Positions 59,423 to 64,000 of a stretch of DNA of 64,000 nucleotides are shown here, in pieces (position 1 is the first letter of the stretch; every line of letters begins with the position of its first letter). Position numbers and translations under genes: made by a program. The stretch comes from Tetragonia tetragonoides. Taxonomy: Eukaryota; Streptophyta; Magnoliopsida; Caryophyllales; Aizoaceae. The notes under the pieces were generated by a model, which saw only the letters and a list, made by a program, of their open reading frames with translations, had not been told where the DNA came from and made no database searches. The stretch spans positions 10,761,000 through 10,824,999 of the forward strand of contig CM076145.1 in the NCBI GenBank assembly GCA_038025085.1, written 5' to 3'.

Positions 59423-60295
59423 TGATGCGTTGGTGGTGCATTAACATCAGATCATCAAGAGACTAGATTTAGTGTCATTGCAATGATCTTGGCAAATGGG
59501 ACACTCTCAAGATAAGTGATGATATTTCTGGTTCTATAGGCATCACTGTCCTTTTGGCCACCTAATCTTGATGACTAGTCCGTACAACTTAATTAGTCCG
59601 TACAAATAAATATTTGTGATTATTGTTAATTATAGTGCACCCTGCATGTAGTTAGCATAATTAACAAATGTAATTAGTTGTTATTTGAATTCCCTAAGTA
59701 GTTGCTGAATGAGGAGAGTCTAAAAGCACATGGGATGGATAAGGATGAAGCTTGAGGCTCCTCTTACAGCTCACCCACGTTTGTCCTTGTGCAAGGACAA
59801 GCAACAGCTGTCAAGTGGTCCAAAACAGAAGGAAATGCGCTCCAAATTGTACTGCACGTATTTGGCTCATTTCTGGGCAAAATACTGAAGTTTCATTTTG
59901 CTTGGGCACTACTCTTGGACAGCTCACCCTTTCTAGAGTATTCTTAGGTTATTAGGGCACATTTGTGACCCCTATAAATATGTAAGAACAGCTGATGTAA
60001 AAGGTACTTGATGATGAATGAAAATATGAAATGGCTGCTGCCTTTTGCTTACAAACCTTGTTGTTCTTTAAAATGTCCTTAGGGATATTTGGTGAAACAA
60101 GTAGTATCCTTTAGCCTTGACTTGGTGGTTAAATCCTTTATAGTCCTGGTGGTGGTGCTATCTATCCTCCCTCTTCTTATTTTTCGTTTCATTTACTTTG
60201 TTTTCAATCTTTATAATCACAAAACAAACAAAATATTATCAAAACACCCATTGTTCGAAAACGAGCTAAAACTTTTCAGTTTTGCTAACGCATCA
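59423..60295 (+). repeat. 5' LTR of second gag-only element
   Basis: 873 bp. TATA motif CCTATAAATA at 59971-59980. Open frames inside it recur in the 3' LTR and are not genes. Confidence 0.95.
59971..59980 (+). promoter_or_regulatory. LTR TATA box of second gag-only element
   Basis: CCTATAAATA, with its partner in the 3' LTR at 62809-62818. Confidence 0.6.
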
Positions 60296-60297
60296 GT

Positions 60298-60309
60298 TGG
60301 TATCAGAGC
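60298..60309 (+). other. Primer binding site (tRNA-iMet)
   Basis: TGGTATCAGAGC, two bases after the 5' LTR. Confidence 0.9.
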
Positions 60310-61220
60310 TTTGGTTCTCTTAGCTCGTTAATTCAGAGGTTTTTCTTCATTGAAGAGTCCTCTTTCACCTGGTTTTGGTTTCAAGGAAAAAGGCTGAGAT
60401 TTGGGTACTCAAGTAAGCATTTTCCCTTGGTGACTCCTGCTGGACGTGCGATTGGACCAAGCTGAGGATCTTTGTTTTTGGAGGCGTTTCAAACGGTAAA
60501 GGTGTCAACTTTGATACTTTTCTGAGTTCCTTAGACATTTATCTTTCGGAATATCTTGGTGGTTTTGCTTAAATCGTTGTGGGTTGGAGCAGTTTATTGT
60601 GGGAAGTTGCTATATGTGCTGAGCGTGAACTAGGATCTTGTTTGTTGTGTTGCTTGTTTGTTCTGGATTTTACCTGCATATTTGTGGTGAACCTTGAGGG
60701 ATTTCTAACTGGTTATCTTATTTGGGGTTCTATCGTTGTTATCCAAGTGGTTTGAAGTTGAAAGGTTGAGTCTTTGGCCTTCATTTGTGCTCAAACATTT
60801 TGTTGGTCTTGCTGGAATACAACCAGGAGTCATTTTGGCGTTTTGTTAATATCTCAAGATCTAGAGATCCATTTTATGCCTTTCTTGGTCCTGTAGACTC
60901 CTAAGACCTTATACTACAAAGTTATCTTGGTAGATATCTGGTTTATTCCCCCATGTATGTGAGAAAGTTTGAGATTTGTTGAGCTGTTCGTGTACGTGCA
61001 AAATTTGGAATTGTTGTGTTTGAAGTTGAGCTGTTGCAATTGGCGTTTGTTCTCTTATGGATCTTTGTTGAAACTGGAATTGGGTGTTGAATCATTGGAT
61101 AGATTTGAGTATTCATTGCATTTGATTGTCTTATCCCGTCATTCCACAACACAAAGTCCACAAAGAACCCAAAAACAGCCCAAACACCATCCAAACTCAA
61201 ACACAACCTAACTCCACAAA
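60310..61220 (+). other. Long untranslated leader of second gag-only element
   Basis: About 0.9 kb between the primer site and gag with no supported gene. It is T/G-rich and then A/C-rich just before gag (cacaaagtccacaaagaacc). Packaging and dimerisation signals would be expected here, but none is recognisable by eye. Confidence 0.5.
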
Positions 61221-62282
61221 ATGCCTCGTCTTTATGATACCAAGTATAATGATGATGACTTAGAGATAGACTTTCCCAAATTTGGTGGGTTCCTCTATTC
61301 TAAAGATTTTTATACGTGGCTTGAGACGGTGGACGAATGGTTTAAAGTCTTGGAGTTTTCTAATCGCAAGAAAATAGAACTTGTGATGAGTTCTTTTGAT
61401 TGTGATGCTTTGATTTGGTGGGAACTCTTAGAAATCAGGAGAAGAAGGATTGGAAAGGGCAAAATCCAAATCTGGAGTGAGATGCGTGAAGAGCTCATTA
61501 GGAAGTTTGTGCCAAAGTTCACGTCACGAGCTTTTTATACTCAACACAACCTTGAGCGAGTAGCTAGTGTGAAAGCTACTGAAAATGCAGCTCCCATCAT
61601 TGTGAGCCTAGAGGAATGGCAAATGATTGGTGAAGAATTTCAAGAACCCACTTTGTTTCAAGAAGAACAAAAGGACGACCCGAGCAATGTTCTTGATTCA
61701 GCAATCGTTGTCGAAGAGTTACAACCCCATGGTGATGAAACTGTCATTTGTGAAGATCTTATTCAAGCAACAATCGCACCTTTACTTGTACAACACACTG
61801 AGCAACAAGTTTCTGTTATAGAAAGTACTTTACAGCTTGAGCATGACAACAAAAATAACTCTATGGAGGGCCCAAAACCTGGTTTAGCGAAATGTAATGC
61901 AGCACCTCATACAACATGTCATTTACCTAGAAAATCAGAACTTAAAGTTGTATGTGATGACATGGCTAGTTCACATGCTGAAATTGAACAAGTTTTTGAG
62001 AAGCATCATGGTGGAAGCAGCAGGTTTGATAGTGATTGGCATGAGTGTGGTCGCTTCCCTCGAGTGGGCATCGGTGTAACTACAACAAGCCACTTTGATG
62101 TGAACAAGAAGCGAGCTAAGGGTGATGTGACAAAATTGATAGGAGCCTGGATCCGAGGCCGAATTAGGGGTGCGAAGTTCAGCACCTACATGTTTGAGTT
62201 AAATTGGATGGCTTTCGTTTTCACGGACTTGAGGGCAAGTCCCAAAAAAGAAGAGGAGAATGATGCGTTGGTGGTGCATTAA
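61221..62282 (+). CDS. Gag-like protein of second gag-only element
   Basis: 353 codons from ATG 61221, no internal stop; the last few codons run into the 3' LTR. N-terminal 100 residues match plant Ty3/gypsy gag: PKFGGFLYSKDFYTWLETVD, IWWELLEIRRRRIGKGKIQ (WW at 66-67) and LIRKFVPKF. This part aligns without gaps to the gag at 10915 (shared YCSKDF/LYSKDF, WW, basic helix, RRF/RKF). No CX2CX4HX4C zinc knuckle is visible, unlike the other gag. The end (LRASPKKEEEND) overlaps the polypurine tract, the layout seen at the end of many plant chromovirus polyproteins. Expected role: particle formation; it needs enzymes from another element. Confidence 0.85.
   Translation: MPRLYDTKYNDDDLEIDFPKFGGFLYSKDFYTWLETVDEWFKVLEFSNRKKIELVMSSFDCDALIWWELLEIRRRRIGKGKIQIWSEMREELIRKFVPKFTSRAFYTQHNLERVASVKATENAAPIIVSLEEWQMIGEEFQEPTLFQEEQKDDPSNVLDSAIVVEELQPHGDETVICEDLIQATIAPLLVQHTEQQVSVIESTLQLEHDNKNNSMEGPKPGLAKCNAAPHTTCHLPRKSELKVVCDDMASSHAEIEQVFEKHHGGSSRFDSDWHECGRFPRVGIGVTTTSHFDVNKKRAKGDVTKLIGAWIRGRIRGAKFSTYMFELNWMAFVFTDLRASPKKEEENDALVVH
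62244..62260 (+). other. Polypurine tract of second gag-only element
   Basis: AAAAAAGAAGAGGAGAA, an uninterrupted purine run directly before the 3' LTR at 62261. Confidence 0.85.
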
Positions 62283-63133
62283 CATCAGATCATCAAGAGA
62301 CTAGATTTAGTGTCATTGCAATGATCTTGGCAAATGGGACACTCTCAAGATAAGTGATGATATTTCTGGTTCTAAAGGCATCACTGTCCTTTTGGCCACC
62401 TAATCTTGATGACTAGTCCGTACAACTTAATTAGTCCGTACAAATAAATATTTGTGATTATTGTTAATTATAGTGCACCCTGCATGTAGTTAGCATAATT
62501 AACAAATGTAATTAGTTGTTATTTGAATTCCCTAAGTAGTTGCTGAATGAGGAGAGTCTAAAAGCACATGGGATGGATAAGGATGAAGCTTGAGGCTCCT
62601 CTTACAGCTCACCCACGTTTGTCCTTGTGCAAGGACAAGCAACAGCTGTCAAGTGGTCCAAAACAGAAGGAAATGCGCTCCAAATTGTACTGCACGTATT
62701 TGGCTCATTTCTGGGCAAAATACTGAAGTTTCATTTTGCTTGGGCACTACTCTTGGACAGCTCACCCTTTCTAGAGTATTCTTAGGTTATTAGGGCACAT
62801 TTGTGACCCCTATAAATATGTAAGAACAGCTGATGTAAAAGGTACTTGATGATGAATGAAAATATGAAATGGCTGCTGCCTTTTGCTTACAAACCTTGTT
62901 GTTCTTTAAAATGTCCTTAGGGATATTTGGTGAAACAAGTAGTATCCTTTAGCCTTGACTTGGTGGTTAAATCCTTTATAGTCCTGGTGGTGGTGCTATC
63001 TATCCTCCCTCTTCTTATTTTTCGTTTCATTTACTTTGTTTTCAATCTTTATAATCACAAAACAAACAAAATATTATCAAAACACCCATTGTTCGAAAAC
63101 GAGCTAAAACCTTTCAGTTTTGCTAACGCATCA
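62261..63133 (+). repeat. 3' LTR of second gag-only element
   Basis: 873 bp, same length as the 5' LTR; ends CATCA before the AGAAA duplication. Confidence 0.95.
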
Positions 63134-63686
63134 AGAAACTACACCAAGGATGTTTACAAGTACAAACAAGCTTCAACTCAGGCATTTGAATGTATTTACG
63201 CGTTTTAACAGCTCTTACCATTAGGGTGAAAGAGATTGAAGTCTTTTGTGTTGTATATTAAGAGAAAGCACCCAAATGCTTTGTTTGCATTCATTTGAGT
63301 GAGAAGCTACACCAAGGATGTTTACAAGTACAAACAAGCTTCAACTCAAGCTTTTGAATGTATTTACGCGTTTTAAAAGCTCATATGACTAGGGTGAAAG
63401 AGATTGAGGTCTTTTGTGTTGTATATTAAGAGAAAGCACCCAAATGCTTTGTTTGCATTCATTTGAGTGAGAAACTACACCAAGGATGTTTACAAGTACA
63501 AACAAGCTTTAACTCCAACTTTTGAATGCATTTACGCGTTTTAACAGCTCTTACATCTAGGGTGAAAGAGATTGAGTTCTTTTGCGTTGTATTTTCAGAG
63601 AAAGCACCCAAATGCTTTCTTTGCTTTCATTTGAGTGTGAAACTACCCCAAGGATGTTTACACCTTCAAACAAGCTTGAACTGAAG
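63134..63686 (-). repeat. Satellite array, inverted, right of the second gag-only element
   Basis: Continues the monomer cut at 59422. The last reversed unit is diverged (ctaccccaaggatgtttaca). Confidence 0.92.
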
Positions 63687-64000
63687 ACTCAATCTTTTTC
63701 ACCCTAGTCATATGAGCTTTTAAAAAGCGTTAATGCATTCAAAAGCTTGAGAGTTAAAGCTTGTTTGTACTTCTAAACATCCTTGGTGTAGTTTCTCACT
63801 CAAATGAATGCAAACAAAGCATTTGGGTGCTTTCTCTTAATATACAACACAAAAGAACTCAATCTCTTTCACCCTAGATGTAACAGCTGTTAAAACGCGT
63901 AAATGCATTCAAAAGGTGGAGTTAAAGCATGTTTGTACTTGTAAACATCCTTGGTGTAGTTTCTCAGTCAAATGAATGCAAACAAAGCATTTGGGTGCTT
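63687..64000 (+). repeat. Satellite array, forward, to window end
   Basis: Forward C monomers after a head-to-tail flip near 63686 (gaactgaag joined to actcaatc). The array continues past the window. Confidence 0.92.

Larger units (their letters stand above)
59423..63133 (+). mobile_element. Second gag-only LTR retrotransposon (TR-GAG type)
   Basis: 3,711 bp with two 873-bp LTRs (TGATG...CATCA), target duplication AGAAA at 59418-59422 and 63134-63138, a tRNA-iMet primer site and a strong polypurine tract. The 1,965-bp interior has only a gag-like ORF; no enzyme domains are seen. By eye the LTRs differ at about two sites (a t/a near 59535 and 62375, and a t/c near 60272 and 63110), so insertion is very recent. 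It shares end sequence, primer type and gag N-terminus with the element at 9675, but LTR sequences differ. Confidence 0.94.

Noticed and set aside
59752..59955. 67-residue frame in the LTR, repeated at 62590
   Set aside because: Lies in the promoter-side part of the LTR of a young element. Both copies are identical because the LTRs are; no domain.
60089..60331. Hydrophobic 80-residue frame with membrane-like stretch
   Set aside because: It begins at GTG inside the 5' LTR and recurs in the 3' LTR (62927). It overlaps the LTR end and primer site, so it is not a gene.

Overview
The window is plant repeat DNA, most likely pericentromeric or centromeric heterochromatin of a flowering plant. Three observations support this: long arrays of an AT-rich satellite with a monomer of about 169 bp, a Tat-lineage Ty3/gypsy retrotransposon with a second archaeal-type RNase H, and two non-autonomous LTR elements primed by initiator Met-tRNA. 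I see no host single-copy gene, no structural RNA gene and no prokaryotic feature. The species cannot be named from the sequence.

Layout. 1-3236 is forward satellite (A/B subfamilies, with an octamer higher-order repeat). 3237-19585 is one 16.3 kb Tat-type element in reverse orientation, flanked by the target duplication TACAA. Its 5' LTR is on the right (19178-19585) and its 3' LTR on the left (3237-3640). gag-pol runs leftward (19110 to 13603) and is broken by stops and frameshifts. The 3' third carries four decayed genes on the opposite strand (3851-13162). The third is a PF04195-like 'gypsy type transposon' protein with a recognisable 78-bp intron. The fourth is split by a nested 3.2 kb gag-only element (9675-12907, target duplication GAAAT).

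19586-59422 is satellite again, organised as a macro-tandem. A unit made of the first 1.15 kb of the Tat element (5' LTR plus gag N-terminus) and 11-12.4 kb of satellite is present three times (R1 18433-30557, R2 30558-44118, R3 44119 to about 56100). In each unit the array goes from A/B monomers to a C subfamily, flips orientation at a palindromic junction, and flips back. 56100-59422 holds further inversions and scrambled fragments. 59423-63133 is a second gag-only LTR element (3.7 kb, target duplication AGAAA) with almost identical LTRs, inserted in inverted satellite that continues to the window end.

History inferred from nesting and divergence: the satellite came first; the Tat element inserted (its LTRs now differ at roughly 18 substitutions plus 2 indels over about 404 bp); its open frames decayed, mainly by changes that look like C-to-T at CAG, CAA and CGA codons; its 5' end was co-amplified with satellite into the macro-tandem; and the two gag-only elements are recent (about 6 and 2 LTR differences by eye).
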